A stretch of DNA of 64,000 bases, taken from Planctomicrobium piriforme. GTDB taxonomy: Bacteria > Planctomycetota > Planctomycetia > Planctomycetales > Planctomycetaceae. Each line of letters starts with the position of its first letter. Position 1 is the stretch's first letter. The translations under genes and the position numbers were made by a program. Under the pieces are notes generated by a model, which had not been told where the DNA came from, ran no database searches, and worked only from the letters and a program-made list of their open reading frames with translations. Positions 45,373-54,405 of the stretch are shown here, piece by piece. The stretch is from positions 36,946 through 100,945 of the forward strand of contig CAMATH010000010.1 in the NCBI GenBank assembly GCA_945860955.1, written 5' to 3'.

Positions 45373-47784
45373 TTAGTGCTTCGTCGGCCAGCTCAAATGC
45401 CGATGCAGGAACCGAAACGTTCCCTCACCGTGGATCGTGTGTGGTCCGTCGAAAAACTCGATCTCCGCTAGGTCGCCAATCTTCAGCAGATCGTAATGTC
45501 GGCGGACTTTGCCGAATTCGCCCGCGACCCATTCCGTCGGCTGTCCCCCGTCGCGATGCCCGGCCTCCACCATGAATGGTCGCGGCGACATCAGCAGCGC
45601 CAGCTCGGCATAACTGGCGACGTGCGCCATGTTCCACTCGGGAATTTCATGCTCGATGGTGAACAAATAACTGACCGGTTCCTCATTCGAAGCGATCGTG
45701 CGGACCCAGTCTGTGAAGTCCCCCGAACAAATCGACAGGCAGTACCCGTCGACCAGCGGCGGGACGCGCATCGCGGTCTTCCCGCCGTACGACAGTCCAT
45801 AAAATCCAATCCGCCGCGCATCGACACAGTCGAGTGTCGCCAGCCATTCCAGCGTCCTGGCGTGTTGCGCGACGATGTAGCTGAACAACGTCCGCTTCAG
45901 AGGGTGCGACATCCGTTGTAAGACACGAAAGTTCTCCCCACCACGACAGGGATTCTGCGGCGAATAGACCAGAAAACCACGCCGGGCCAATTCGTCGGCG
46001 AACGCTTTGTAGTAGCCGAACGGTCTTGGATCGCGGGAAATCGTGTCCATCGGCACCCCTTCGAGACCATGCTGACAGACAACCACGGGACGCTTCTCGC
46101 ACGGCGTCAAATCCTTGGGCAGCAACAGGATTCCCGACGCGATCACGTCGTCGGCGACGTCCAAAACAACTTCGTATCCAGTGTAGGCGTCGGTTTCCAG
46201 AACAACACGGGAGCGGGGATGTGCCGGCTGTGGTGATACAGGCAATCGACCAATGAGCTCGTCGTGAACCCAGTCGCGTAGCGCTCCGCGCGATTGCTCC
46301 CACTCGGCGACCGTATTCCGATTCGTGTGCCACTTGGCGTCGCGCGTCTGGTGACTCTGTCGCAGCACGCTTTGCACATGAACCTGGAGTTCGTCCATCT
46401 GTCTTCGCTGCCGGGTGGAGCTGTCGAACAGACTCACTTCCGACTGCGCGACCACATCGCGCCGCCAGGGACGGAGCGGAGCGTCAGAACTCACATCGAT
46501 CCCCAAACCCGACGCGAATTGGCGGATCGCCGACTCTGAACCAGGGGAGTTTTGTCCGGTCTCTCCGCTGCGGGCCAAGATCAGTTCCTGTGACTTCCCC
46601 GCGCGCTCGTAGAAACCCTGTGCCAAGTTGTATTCCCGCTCCACCGACCCGAGTTCGATGGCGGCGATTCGTCCGGGCGCGGCGGTCTCCCGACGACCGT
46701 CCCGCCCCGGTGGGGGACCGGCGACTTGGGGGAAACCGCACGCCTCAATCACCAGTCGTCGCGGCGCGATCAAGCCAGCCAGTTCCGCATCGCCAAACTC
46801 CGTAAGCAGTCCCCACACGTCGCGGTAGATTGGTTCCTGCCAGACTCCTTCCCGCTCCTGGAAATAGCCACTGACGAGACAGGATTGAATTCGGGGATCG
46901 ATTGCCGCGGAATAGAGAGCGAGCAGTCCCCCTTCCCCGATACCGGCAACTCCGATGGGAAAGATTCGACCCGAGGTTGACTTCACTTCGCGATTCGCGA
47001 ACTGTTCCAGGAGGTCGACAGCGGCGAGTGTTTTTTGGACTTCATAACCGGCAATATGCCGCCCGACCTCGAATGCCTGCCGCTGGATGAACTCGCGGTG
47101 CGGCTGATTTGTGTAACCGACGCGGGGGTGGTCCGAATGTTCATCACTGCGACTGATCAAAGTGGGAATCGCCACCAGACACCCCGACGCCGCCAATCGA
47201 CGAACGAACTGTGTGGATTCGGAAAGTTCCCCTGCAAGGCCGCATAACGCCTCAGGATACCAATCCGCATCGGGCAGGGCGACGACCCCCGCGCGGGGAT
47301 TTTCAGGGACGAGCAGTAAGCCCTCGGCCGAGACGCCATTCAGAACCGGCCATCGAACCGCGTGGACAGTAACGCCATCACAGGTGGCGACGACGGATGA
47401 ACGCTCCACGGTCGCCAGCAGTTCGAACCGGTGGCCAGCCGTTGCGGATTGGGTCCCGCGCGGATCGACAACGCCAATGAGTTCGCGAAACCGATCTCGC
47501 AGTGTCGTGTTCTTCTCTTCCGTGATCGCATCGGCATCACGCCGCGCCGAGCGATTGTCTTTGGCGTTCGACAATTCTCGCAGGCAGAACCGTCGCAGAC
47601 CGGCGATCATGACTTCGTCGAGAGGTTCTTCTGCCTGCAACAACGACGTGCCGGGCAGAGCGCCGTCGGTTGTTTTGCTGTGGGAAGTCGTGGGATCCCT
47701 CCGTGTCTGCGCCGAGCAATTGTCCTCCAGCAGTATGACCAGCAGCACCGCGAAAAGTCGGATCCAATAACCTCGGTCGCTCAT
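45373..47784 (-). CDS. Exported tandem alpha/beta hydrolase, first domain with degenerate nucleophile
   Basis: An 803-aa secreted protein. The ATG at 47784 follows GAGAGG and gives a signal peptide (YWIRLFAVLLVILLEDNCSA). The first hydrolase-like domain (about 120-400) has GVAGIGEGGLLAL, where the nucleophile position of GxSxG is Glu284. The second (about 490-800) resembles acetyl-xylan esterase or dienelactone hydrolases, with VVVCQHGLEG, intact elbow GLSYGG (Ser665), PRPFMVEAGHRDGG and GPHTIHGEGTF for the His. The second domain should be the active esterase; the first may bind substrate. It is separated from the upstream FG-GAP gene by a terminator. Confidence 0.82.
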   Translation of the reverse strand: MSDRGYWIRLFAVLLVILLEDNCSAQTRRDPTTSHSKTTDGALPGTSLLQAEEPLDEVMIAGLRRFCLRELSNAKDNRSARRDADAITEEKNTTLRDRFRELIGVVDPRGTQSATAGHRFELLATVERSSVVATCDGVTVHAVRWPVLNGVSAEGLLLVPENPRAGVVALPDADWYPEALCGLAGELSESTQFVRRLAASGCLVAIPTLISRSDEHSDHPRVGYTNQPHREFIQRQAFEVGRHIAGYEVQKTLAAVDLLEQFANREVKSTSGRIFPIGVAGIGEGGLLALYSAAIDPRIQSCLVSGYFQEREGVWQEPIYRDVWGLLTEFGDAELAGLIAPRRLVIEACGFPQVAGPPPGRDGRRETAAPGRIAAIELGSVEREYNLAQGFYERAGKSQELILARSGETGQNSPGSESAIRQFASGLGIDVSSDAPLRPWRRDVVAQSEVSLFDSSTRQRRQMDELQVHVQSVLRQSHQTRDAKWHTNRNTVAEWEQSRGALRDWVHDELIGRLPVSPQPAHPRSRVVLETDAYTGYEVVLDVADDVIASGILLLPKDLTPCEKRPVVVCQHGLEGVPMDTISRDPRPFGYYKAFADELARRGFLVYSPQNPCRGGENFRVLQRMSHPLKRTLFSYIVAQHARTLEWLATLDCVDARRIGFYGLSYGGKTAMRVPPLVDGYCLSICSGDFTDWVRTIASNEEPVSYLFTIEHEIPEWNMAHVASYAELALLMSPRPFMVEAGHRDGGQPTEWVAGEFGKVRRHYDLLKIGDLAEIEFFDGPHTIHGEGTFRFLHRHLSWPTKH

Positions 47785-47849
47785 CAAAACCTCTCGGGGG
47801 ATGAACTTCAGGATGACTCGCCGCCCCGATCGTTCTGGCGGCAACCGTC

Positions 47850-47889
47850 AAAAAAGCGGGGCGTGTGGAACGAAGATCCACACGCCCCG
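47850..47889 (-). terminator. Intrinsic terminator of the FG-GAP gene
   Basis: On the minus strand a 13-bp stem CGGGGCGTGTGGA/TCCACACGCCCCG (47857-47869 with 47877-47889), 7-nt loop, then C and six T. It separates the FG-GAP gene from the hydrolase gene on the same strand. Confidence 0.9.
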
Positions 47890-47954
47890 TGATGCGAAAA
47901 TGAACGGTGAAGGACAGCGATTCCATCGATCCAAATTCAGCGGTCTTCACGGGC

Positions 47955-49214
47955 CTACCGTTTGGCGGTCTTCGGTCCCCGCACCTGCAGCAGCACATTC
48001 ACGCCTTTCTTGTTCGACAGCACAATGTCGGGAGCCTTGTCCCCGTTCAGGTCCGTGATCGCGAATTGCGTACCGACTCCCGAACCAACGCTTTCCGGAA
48101 TCACGTGCGGCGTGAATTTGGGGGCCGATCCCTTCTTGCGTTCGATATCGAACCAGATGATGACGGGGTCTTCTTCCGGCCGCACGTCCCCCTTGGGACC
48201 ATGCGCCCACCAGCGTTTGCCGGTCACCAGCTCTTTGTCTCCGTCGCCGTCGAGATCGACGAAGTGCAGGGCGTGTGTCTGAGTGACCGCCTCGCTGATC
48301 AGGTGATACTGAAACTTCGGTTCCTCGCCTCCGAGATTTTCGAACCACCAGATTCCGACTCCATGGGCGGCGCTCATCAGGATGTCGGCGTCGCCATCCA
48401 GGTCGAGGTCATCGGTGTACAAGTCCGACGCGGGGAGATATCCCGGGTTGCCATCGGGGGTGAGGTTCAGCGAGTGCCACTTCCACGTTCCTTTGCCAAG
48501 CTGCTCTTTCGCCGGCCCTTCCCACCAACCATGGGGAATCAGAATGTCGGCGCGACCGTCCCGGTTGACGTCACCCACACCCAGTCCGTGGTAGTAGCGA
48601 AACGTTCCCAGCGGGAACTTGTCGGCGGGGGTCCCTTCAGGAACCTTTTCCACTTTGTCGGTGTTGATCGCGACGAAGTTCCACTTCTTGTAAACCTCGT
48701 CCCCCTTCGGAATCTCGAGGTATCCCACCAGTCCCTCCGCCTCTGAGGCCATGACCAGGTCGGGCTTTCCGTCGCCCGTCACGTCGAGAAATTGCGGCGT
48801 CTCATTCGCCGCGCTATGCCAAATCTCGTGCTGCTTCCAGTTCCCCGCAGCCCCTTTGGGGTTTTCAAACCAGTAGCAGGGAATACCGGGGAAATCGATG
48901 CAAATCACATCGGTCCAGCCATCGCCATTCAGGTCGTACGCGAAGTCGGCGAAGCTGTTGCTGTAGCCACCCGAACCGTCGCCGTAGTCCTTCTGTTCGC
49001 GAATCGCGTGATACGTCCAGGTCGGGGCTTCGTACCATCCCAGGCCATGAATGAGGTCGGGCTTGCCGTCGCGATTCACGTCGGCGACCGCGATTCCCTC
49101 GGAACGGAACTTGTCGTCGATCTTCAGCCGTTTCCAACCCAGATCTTCGGCCTGCGCCACACCGGCGAGACCACACACGCACATTGCCGCCAACCACGCA
49201 CGCATCGAGCGCAT
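47955..49214 (-). CDS. Secreted FG-GAP/VCBS repeat protein
   Basis: A 419-aa exported protein with a signal peptide (MRAWLAAMCVCGLAGVAQA). The ATG at 49214 follows GGGAG. At least five FG-GAP/VCBS units are visible through calcium-loop-like motifs: ADVNRDGKPDLIHG, YDLNGDGWTDVICI, DVTGDGKPDLVMAS, GDVNRDGRADILIPHGWWEG, DDLDLDGDADILMSAAHGVG, DLDGDGDKELVTGKRWWAHG and TDLNGDKAPDIVLSN. They probably fold as a beta propeller that binds calcium and a glycan or protein ligand on the outside of the cell. Function unknown. It is monocistronic, given its own terminator. Confidence 0.9.
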   Translation of the reverse strand: MRSMRAWLAAMCVCGLAGVAQAEDLGWKRLKIDDKFRSEGIAVADVNRDGKPDLIHGLGWYEAPTWTYHAIREQKDYGDGSGGYSNSFADFAYDLNGDGWTDVICIDFPGIPCYWFENPKGAAGNWKQHEIWHSAANETPQFLDVTGDGKPDLVMASEAEGLVGYLEIPKGDEVYKKWNFVAINTDKVEKVPEGTPADKFPLGTFRYYHGLGVGDVNRDGRADILIPHGWWEGPAKEQLGKGTWKWHSLNLTPDGNPGYLPASDLYTDDLDLDGDADILMSAAHGVGIWWFENLGGEEPKFQYHLISEAVTQTHALHFVDLDGDGDKELVTGKRWWAHGPKGDVRPEEDPVIIWFDIERKKGSAPKFTPHVIPESVGSGVGTQFAITDLNGDKAPDIVLSNKKGVNVLLQVRGPKTAKR

Positions 49215-49727
49215 CGAAAAACTCCCGTTCACGTTCGTTGAAAGAACCACACCACCCCCGGGGTGGATGGCGCGGCGAAACCGTCTGGGGTGATTATTCA
49301 GCGGCAACGCGGACGTCGCAACCCAATCCGCTCGGGTGAGGGTCGACTTGGTTGCGACGACGCTCCGCAGCGTCGCTGCGAAAGTGGTTCCCGCGAAGCG
49401 GAACCACTTTCGGCTGTGGCAAACACGCGACCGAATCGACGATCCCGACAGTCCCCTGGCGGAAGTGATCGGAACGAAGCCACTCGACGCGACCGGATTC
49501 AGCAAACTTGCGCAGGAGATAGGCAGTGACGGATTGATGGATGTCGACCACCAGCCACAACGTCTCCCTTGCGTGATGGACGAAATTCCGAATTCGTAGG
49601 GGATTTCCTCCGTCGGTTGAAGGCTGGGAGCCCGGGATGGGGAGGCGGCACGCAATTCGCGGTCACTCTCCCCCGCTCGCGCTCCGTCGCGATCTCAATC
49701 GCAACCGCAACTGGACATACACACACA
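49215..49727. repeat. Divergent intergenic region with two hairpins, 513 bp
   Basis: Holds a short hairpin CGACGCT/AGCGTCG (49358-49375) and a 13-bp hairpin CGAAAGTGGTTCC/GGAACCACTTTCG (49379-49412). The 14-nt GCGACGACGCTCCG at 49354-49367 recurs at 52430-52443 on the other side of the phosphorylase gene. No gene seen. Confidence 0.65.
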
Positions 49728-52415
49728 ATGCCCGCCGACAGTGAACCCATCGATTCGACTGAAAACGAGGTTCTCAATACCGAAGCCTCACTGCTGTTGG
49801 CACTCGAAGAGATCAGTCATCTGGTCTCCCAGGCGCAAGCCCCCGTCGCGACGCTGAATCAGATCGTCGGTCTCATTCAACACCGGTTTTCCACCGACGT
49901 CTGTTCGGTCTACCTGCTTACCCCCGATCGAATGAATCTGGAGTTGGCCGCGACGATTGGACTCAGTCCGGAGTGTGTCGGCACCTTGCGGATGGGGCTG
50001 AGCGAAGGACTCGCGGGGTTGGTCGCGCAGGAACTCAAACCGGTTTCCGTGGACAATGCGTCCAAGCATCCTCGTTTCAAATATTTTCCCGAGGCGGGGG
50101 AGGATCCCTACAACACATTTCTGGGGATCCCGCTGTTCGACCGCGGGGTGCTGCAAGGAGTGCTGGTTGTCCAGACCGTCGAGTCGAAGTCGTTCTCGGA
50201 AGACGATCTGAGAATGCTGCAGGCGTCGGCGGCGCAATTGGGACCGCTCCTCAGTTCCATCCGGACACTCGAACAGCATGTCGTGCCGGCGTACGAACGG
50301 CTCTGGTCCCTCGCCCGAAACCTCTGGTGGTGCTGGGATGCGGACGCCGTCAGTATCTTTCGCGATCTCGATCCGAATCGCTGGACGGAAGGAGAACACA
50401 GCCCGGTCTCGTTGCTGACTCAAACAGCCCGCGATCAGCTTTCGCAAAGAATTTCGGGCGGGGTACTCCACAGCCGACTCCAAAACGCCTGCCATCGGCT
50501 TGAGGAATACCTCAAGTCGCAGGTGACGTGGGGTTCCAAATTCGCGGGGATTCTGCGGGCACATCCGGTCGCCTACTTCTCCGCAGAGTTTGGGCTGCAC
50601 GAATCGATTCCGATTTACTCCGGCGGCCTGGGAGTGCTGGCGGGCGACCACGTGAAAAGCGCCGCCGACCTGGGTGTCCCCCTGGTGGGTGTCGGGTTGT
50701 TCTACAAAGAAGGCTACTTTCGACAGCGACTCAGTCACGAGGGATGGCAGGAGGAAAACTACCTCAACGTCCGTCCCGAGATGCTGCCGGTCGAGCTTGT
50801 GCGGAAACCCGATGGCCAGCCAGTTCGGGTAAGTGTCGAAACCCGACACTGCACGATTCTGATTCAAGTCTGGAAAGTCTGCGTCGGGCGGTGCATGCTA
50901 TACCTGCTCGATTCAGACGTCGAAGGGAATCAGCCGGATGACCGGGCGCTGACCGCCCGATTGTATGGTGGCGACCATCGTGTGCGAATCCGTCAGGAAC
51001 TGGTTCTGGGGGTTGGTGGATACCGGGCGTTGCGGGAATTGGGAATCCGGCCCGGTGTCATTCATATGAACGAGGGGCACAGCGCGTTCGCCGCCCTGGA
51101 AGTGACCCGTCAACGAATGGTCGCCGAGGGCATCGGATTTGACGAAGCGGCACAAGACGTCGCCTCGCACGCCGTCTTCACGACGCACACCCCGGTCCCG
51201 GCAGGCCACGACCGCTTTGGCGGCGACTTGATGGAAGAACATCTTGGCCCGCTCCGCGACAGTCTGGGACTCTCGTACGATGGTCTCATGGCGCTCGGGC
51301 GGGTCAATCCGCACAACCATGGCGAAGACTTTTGCATGACGGTGCTGGCGCTGAAACTGTCGCGACGTCGGAACGCCGTCTCTTCGCTCCATGGCCATGT
51401 TTCCCGGGCGATGTGGACCAGCCTTTACCCGGGCCGTGGCGTTGAAGCGGTCCCGATCGGCCACATCACGAATGGAATTCACGTCCACTCGTGGCTGGCG
51501 CATCCGATCCGCCAGGTCTACGACCGGCACCTCGCCCCCGACTGGAAACGTCGGACGGGGGAACAGTCGACCTGGGAACCGGTCTCCAATATCGACGACG
51601 CCGAGATTTGGGAAACGCATCAGACGCTCAAATACGAGCTGCTGGAGTTCGTTCGGCGACACCTGGCGAAACTCGGCGCGCTGCGGCATGAGCCAGCCGC
51701 GCTGATTCAGCAATACCGTCGGGCGCTCAGTATGGACACACTGACCATCGGCTTCGCACGGCGGTTCGCGACCTACAAACGGGCCGCGCTGCTGTTCAGC
51801 GACATCGACCGCATCGAAGCGATGGTGAACGACCCCCGCCGTCCCGTGCAGCTTGTCTTCGCGGGGAAAGCGCACCCGCGCGACGAACCGGGGAAGGCGA
51901 TTCTGCAGCAGATCGCACGGTTGACTCACGACAAGCGGTTTATGGGGAAGATCGTGTTTGTCGAAGACTACGACATCGACACCTGTCGGCACATGGTTCA
52001 AGGGGTCGACGTCTGGTTGAACACTCCCCGTCGACCGCTGGAAGCGTCGGGGACGAGCGGACAGAAAGTGGTGCTGAACGGCGGCCTCAATCTGTCGATT
52101 CTCGACGGCTGGTGGGCCGAGGCGTACGACGGTCAGAACGGGTTCGCAATTGGTGCGGGCGAGACACATACCTCCACCGAATTGCACGACTCGCGCGACG
52201 CCAAGTCGCTGTATGAAGTCCTGGAGAAAGAAGTCGTCCCGTTGTTCTATGACCGGAATGGCAGCGGTTTGCCCCATGGCTGGATCGCCCGCATGAAGCG
52301 TTCGATTGTGACGCTGGGATGGCGGTTCAGTGCCGATCGCATGGTGATGGACTACGTGCAGAAATGCTATCTGCCGGCGGCGGGTGGGGTGTCGAGCGCG
52401 ATGGATTTTCAGTAA
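49728..52415 (+). CDS. glgP: Alpha-glucan (glycogen) phosphorylase with N-terminal GAF domain
   Basis: An 895-aa enzyme. Residues about 22-178 are a GAF domain most like those of PtsP-type proteins (SLLLALEEISHLVSQAQAPV, LAATIGLSPECVGTLRMGLS, FLGIPLFDRGVLQGVLVVQT). DUF3417 follows (about 188-300, YERLWSLARNLWWCWD), then the short bacterial alpha-glucan phosphorylase (VAYFSAEFGLHESIPIYSGG, EASGTSGQKVVLNGGLNLS). The Lys of GTSGQK is the expected PLP Schiff-base residue. It would release glucose-1-phosphate from glycogen or maltodextrin. The GAF domain suggests direct control by a small ligand. The ATG at 49728 begins the conserved region; ribosome-binding signal weak. Confidence 0.92.
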   Translation: MPADSEPIDSTENEVLNTEASLLLALEEISHLVSQAQAPVATLNQIVGLIQHRFSTDVCSVYLLTPDRMNLELAATIGLSPECVGTLRMGLSEGLAGLVAQELKPVSVDNASKHPRFKYFPEAGEDPYNTFLGIPLFDRGVLQGVLVVQTVESKSFSEDDLRMLQASAAQLGPLLSSIRTLEQHVVPAYERLWSLARNLWWCWDADAVSIFRDLDPNRWTEGEHSPVSLLTQTARDQLSQRISGGVLHSRLQNACHRLEEYLKSQVTWGSKFAGILRAHPVAYFSAEFGLHESIPIYSGGLGVLAGDHVKSAADLGVPLVGVGLFYKEGYFRQRLSHEGWQEENYLNVRPEMLPVELVRKPDGQPVRVSVETRHCTILIQVWKVCVGRCMLYLLDSDVEGNQPDDRALTARLYGGDHRVRIRQELVLGVGGYRALRELGIRPGVIHMNEGHSAFAALEVTRQRMVAEGIGFDEAAQDVASHAVFTTHTPVPAGHDRFGGDLMEEHLGPLRDSLGLSYDGLMALGRVNPHNHGEDFCMTVLALKLSRRRNAVSSLHGHVSRAMWTSLYPGRGVEAVPIGHITNGIHVHSWLAHPIRQVYDRHLAPDWKRRTGEQSTWEPVSNIDDAEIWETHQTLKYELLEFVRRHLAKLGALRHEPAALIQQYRRALSMDTLTIGFARRFATYKRAALLFSDIDRIEAMVNDPRRPVQLVFAGKAHPRDEPGKAILQQIARLTHDKRFMGKIVFVEDYDIDTCRHMVQGVDVWLNTPRRPLEASGTSGQKVVLNGGLNLSILDGWWAEAYDGQNGFAIGAGETHTSTELHDSRDAKSLYEVLEKEVVPLFYDRNGSGLPHGWIARMKRSIVTLGWRFSADRMVMDYVQKCYLPAAGGVSSAMDFQ

Positions 52416-52553
52416 ATTCGCCCCATGTCGCGACGACGCTCCGGCGGCGTCGCGCCCGACGCCGGCAGTTAGGTCGGATCAGCGCGACCCGTCGTTTGAC
52501 TTCACCATCTGGCGAGCAGGCGCTTCCGATACGGCGTTTCAATCTGTCTTCAC

Positions 52554-52727
52554 TTATACTCCACGCGGCCGAAAACGAGACGTTTGCTTGGTAGGACGGG
52601 TCTCTGACCCGTCCTACCAAAATGGCGGCTGGTTTTCCGGTTCAGATGCTGCCGCTCCGGACGGGTCAGAGACCCGTCCTACGGCGGCCAGTGTCCAACG
52701 TCTCAATTCAGGCCACGTGGAGTATAA
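52554..52727. mobile_element. MITE-like palindromic element with terminal inverted repeats
   Basis: The outer ends TTATACTCCACG (52554-52565) and CGTGGAGTATAA (52716-52727) are exact inverted repeats. Inside them, GGCC, GAGACGTT and GGTAGGACGGGTCTCTGACC are matched by inverted counterparts. Two internal hairpins, GGACGGGTC-TCT-GACCCGTCC and GGACGGGTC-AGA-GACCCGTCC, are reverse complements of each other. At 174 bp and with no coding capacity it fits a MITE or BIME. Partial copies lie at 21866-21918 and 37530-37620. No clear target-site duplication was found. Confidence 0.75.
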
Positions 52728-52793
52728 CTCCGCCGGTTGGTGTCCAGACTGCGGCTTCGTAGGAACGCCGTCCGCCACTGGAAACAATAATGG

Positions 52794-52831
52794 GGAAACG
52801 AAAAAAGGGTCTGGAAACGAAAAAAGGGTCT
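52794..52831. repeat. 19-bp direct tandem duplication
   Basis: GGAAACGAAAAAAGGGTCT occurs twice in direct succession (52794-52812 and 52813-52831). The second copy provides the T-run and part of the stem of the minus-strand terminator. Confidence 0.85.
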
Positions 52832-52850
52832 GGTCACTTTGACCAGACCC
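52820..52850 (-). terminator. Intrinsic terminator of the PEP-CTERM gene
   Basis: Minus-strand stem GGGTCTGGTCA/TGACCAGACCC (11 bp, loop AAG) followed by six T (A820-825 on the plus strand). It sits 56 bp after the gene's stop. Confidence 0.92.
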
Positions 52851-52905
52851 ACATTGAATTCAACGGATTTCCATCCGTCGAAGTTGTTCGTGACTCCAAT
52901 GGGAG

Positions 52906-53700
52906 TCACGCTGTTCGCAGTTTCGATTTCTTCTGGCGACGAACGACAAACGCCAAGCCGGCGGCACCAGTCGCAGCCAGCATCAGAGTACCCGGTTCCG
53001 GAACCGATGAGTTCGCTACCAGGAAGGCGAATTCGACGTCAGATCCCGCCTGACCTTGCAAGGTCGTCGGACGGGGAATCGCTCCGGTGTTCGCACGACG
53101 GTTATCAAACCGGAAATCCAGCGATGCGACATGGCTCATGTCAACACCTTGGCTCGTGAAATTCACGAAACTGATGCTGTAGTTTCCAGCCTGAATGAAC
53201 AAATCCTGGACGAGAGTGTAGTTGTTTCCCATTGTGTCGTAGACCGTGACATACAAAGTCTGGGCCTTGGTCAACCCGCTCGTTCCATTCACGGAGAATT
53301 CCAAAAATGAAAACTGATCGTTTGTGCCATTATCGGTCAAGTCGACATTCAAGCCAGAATTGCTGAGTACACCGTTGGCGTTGCCGTCGTAATGCAATTG
53401 GCCAGTGCCACGTCCGGTATTCGAATTGTGGTCGACAGTGAACACGTTGCCACCGCTTTTGTTCAGGGTCCCGGCCTTCACTGTTCCTGCCGTACGGGTC
53501 ACTCTGTATTCCCGGGAATTTCCGAGAATTCCAACGTGCGACTGGGTACCAGTTTGAGCTGTTCCATTTGACGTCTGGACAGTTGCACCAGCCACCGGCA
53601 ACGTGAAGTCATCAATCAAAATGGGGGCCGCGAATGTCGAAGTCGACAAACCTGCCATCAGCGCGAACGCGCAGAAGGCGCGTTTCAAATCACTCAACAT
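52906..53700 (-). CDS. PEP-CTERM sorted exported protein
   Basis: A 264-aa protein. The ATG at 53700 follows AGGAG and gives a signal peptide (RAFCAFALMAGLSTSTFA). The body is Asn/Thr/Gly-rich beta structure (FSFLEFSVNGTSGLTKAQTL, YVTVYDTMGNNYTLVQDLFI). The C-terminus SVPEPGTLMLAATGAAGLAF then VVRRQKKSKL is a textbook PEP-CTERM sorting signal (VPEP, helix, basic tail), to be cleaved by an exosortase. No exosortase gene is in the window. The gene and its upstream region look less GC-rich than their neighbours. Monocistronic with its own terminator. Confidence 0.92.
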   Translation of the reverse strand: MLSDLKRAFCAFALMAGLSTSTFAAPILIDDFTLPVAGATVQTSNGTAQTGTQSHVGILGNSREYRVTRTAGTVKAGTLNKSGGNVFTVDHNSNTGRGTGQLHYDGNANGVLSNSGLNVDLTDNGTNDQFSFLEFSVNGTSGLTKAQTLYVTVYDTMGNNYTLVQDLFIQAGNYSISFVNFTSQGVDMSHVASLDFRFDNRRANTGAIPRPTTLQGQAGSDVEFAFLVANSSVPEPGTLMLAATGAAGLAFVVRRQKKSKLRTA

Positions 53701-54405
53701 ATGAATCTCCTGTGTATTTGGTCCAAGGTAAAATCCGGTTTCCAATCCGTCTCGAAGGAGACGCTTGGAAATCGGTCTCAGCCGCATCGTCTCGATGAAA
53801 ATCCGGCCCGCACGATGGAATTCCAGCAAGCGGTGACACCCCATTGGCGGTGGGGGACGCCATTCTCTTTCCTTGAAGAACGCTTCGGCCCGCACTCTTC
53901 GTCGGTACGGTTGATGAGTCCGGAACTCACAACAGCACCGAAGACTCCATGGAAACGCACCCATGTCCGGGTGATTCTATGCGGCGAACATAGAAAAGTA
54001 AATAACCTTTCCAGTTTAGATGGCAAAAAACGCAGCATTCACTGTGTCGGCCAGCAGGTTGAATAAAATATTTTTTCTCTGGCTTGTTTGGGAGTCGATT
54101 CACTCCATTCCCCCGGAATGATTCACGGACGGGTTACGTCCGTCCGGCACGTCGGGCAGCGATCTCGGTCCAGGCGCTGCGCTACATCCCTTGATCGCCG
54201 CTGGGGCATCACTCCCGCAGTCGAAAACAGCGGGTTCACCGCACCTGGCTGCCGACATTGATGTGGTAACTTGTCGCCCACTGGCCGGGAGACCGGGTGG
54301 ATTGGCGATATTGGGGTGTGGCTGGGCTTCGTATTGACCAATTCCCGCCATTGGGCGTACGATCCGCCGCTTTTTCCGGGAGCTTCCTCCCAGGCGGAGA
54401 ACCCC
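53701..54405. other. Divergent intergenic region, 705 bp
   Basis: The longest gene-free stretch in the window. It includes an AT-rich patch (54056-54088, with AATAAAATATTTTTTCTC) and a small hairpin TTCTATG/CATAGAA (53974-53994). It should hold the promoters of PEP-CTERM and of the glycosyltransferase. The glycosyltransferase frame is open from 54271, but this part is not membrane-protein-like. No repeat or gene recognised. Confidence 0.4.

Larger units (their letters stand above)
52416..52905. other. Convergent intergenic region with MITE-like element and terminator
   Basis: A 490-bp gap with no gene. It contains the 14-nt repeat at 52430-52443, the complete palindromic element at 52554-52727, a 19-bp tandem duplication at 52794-52831 and the PEP-CTERM terminator. 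Confidence 0.6.
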
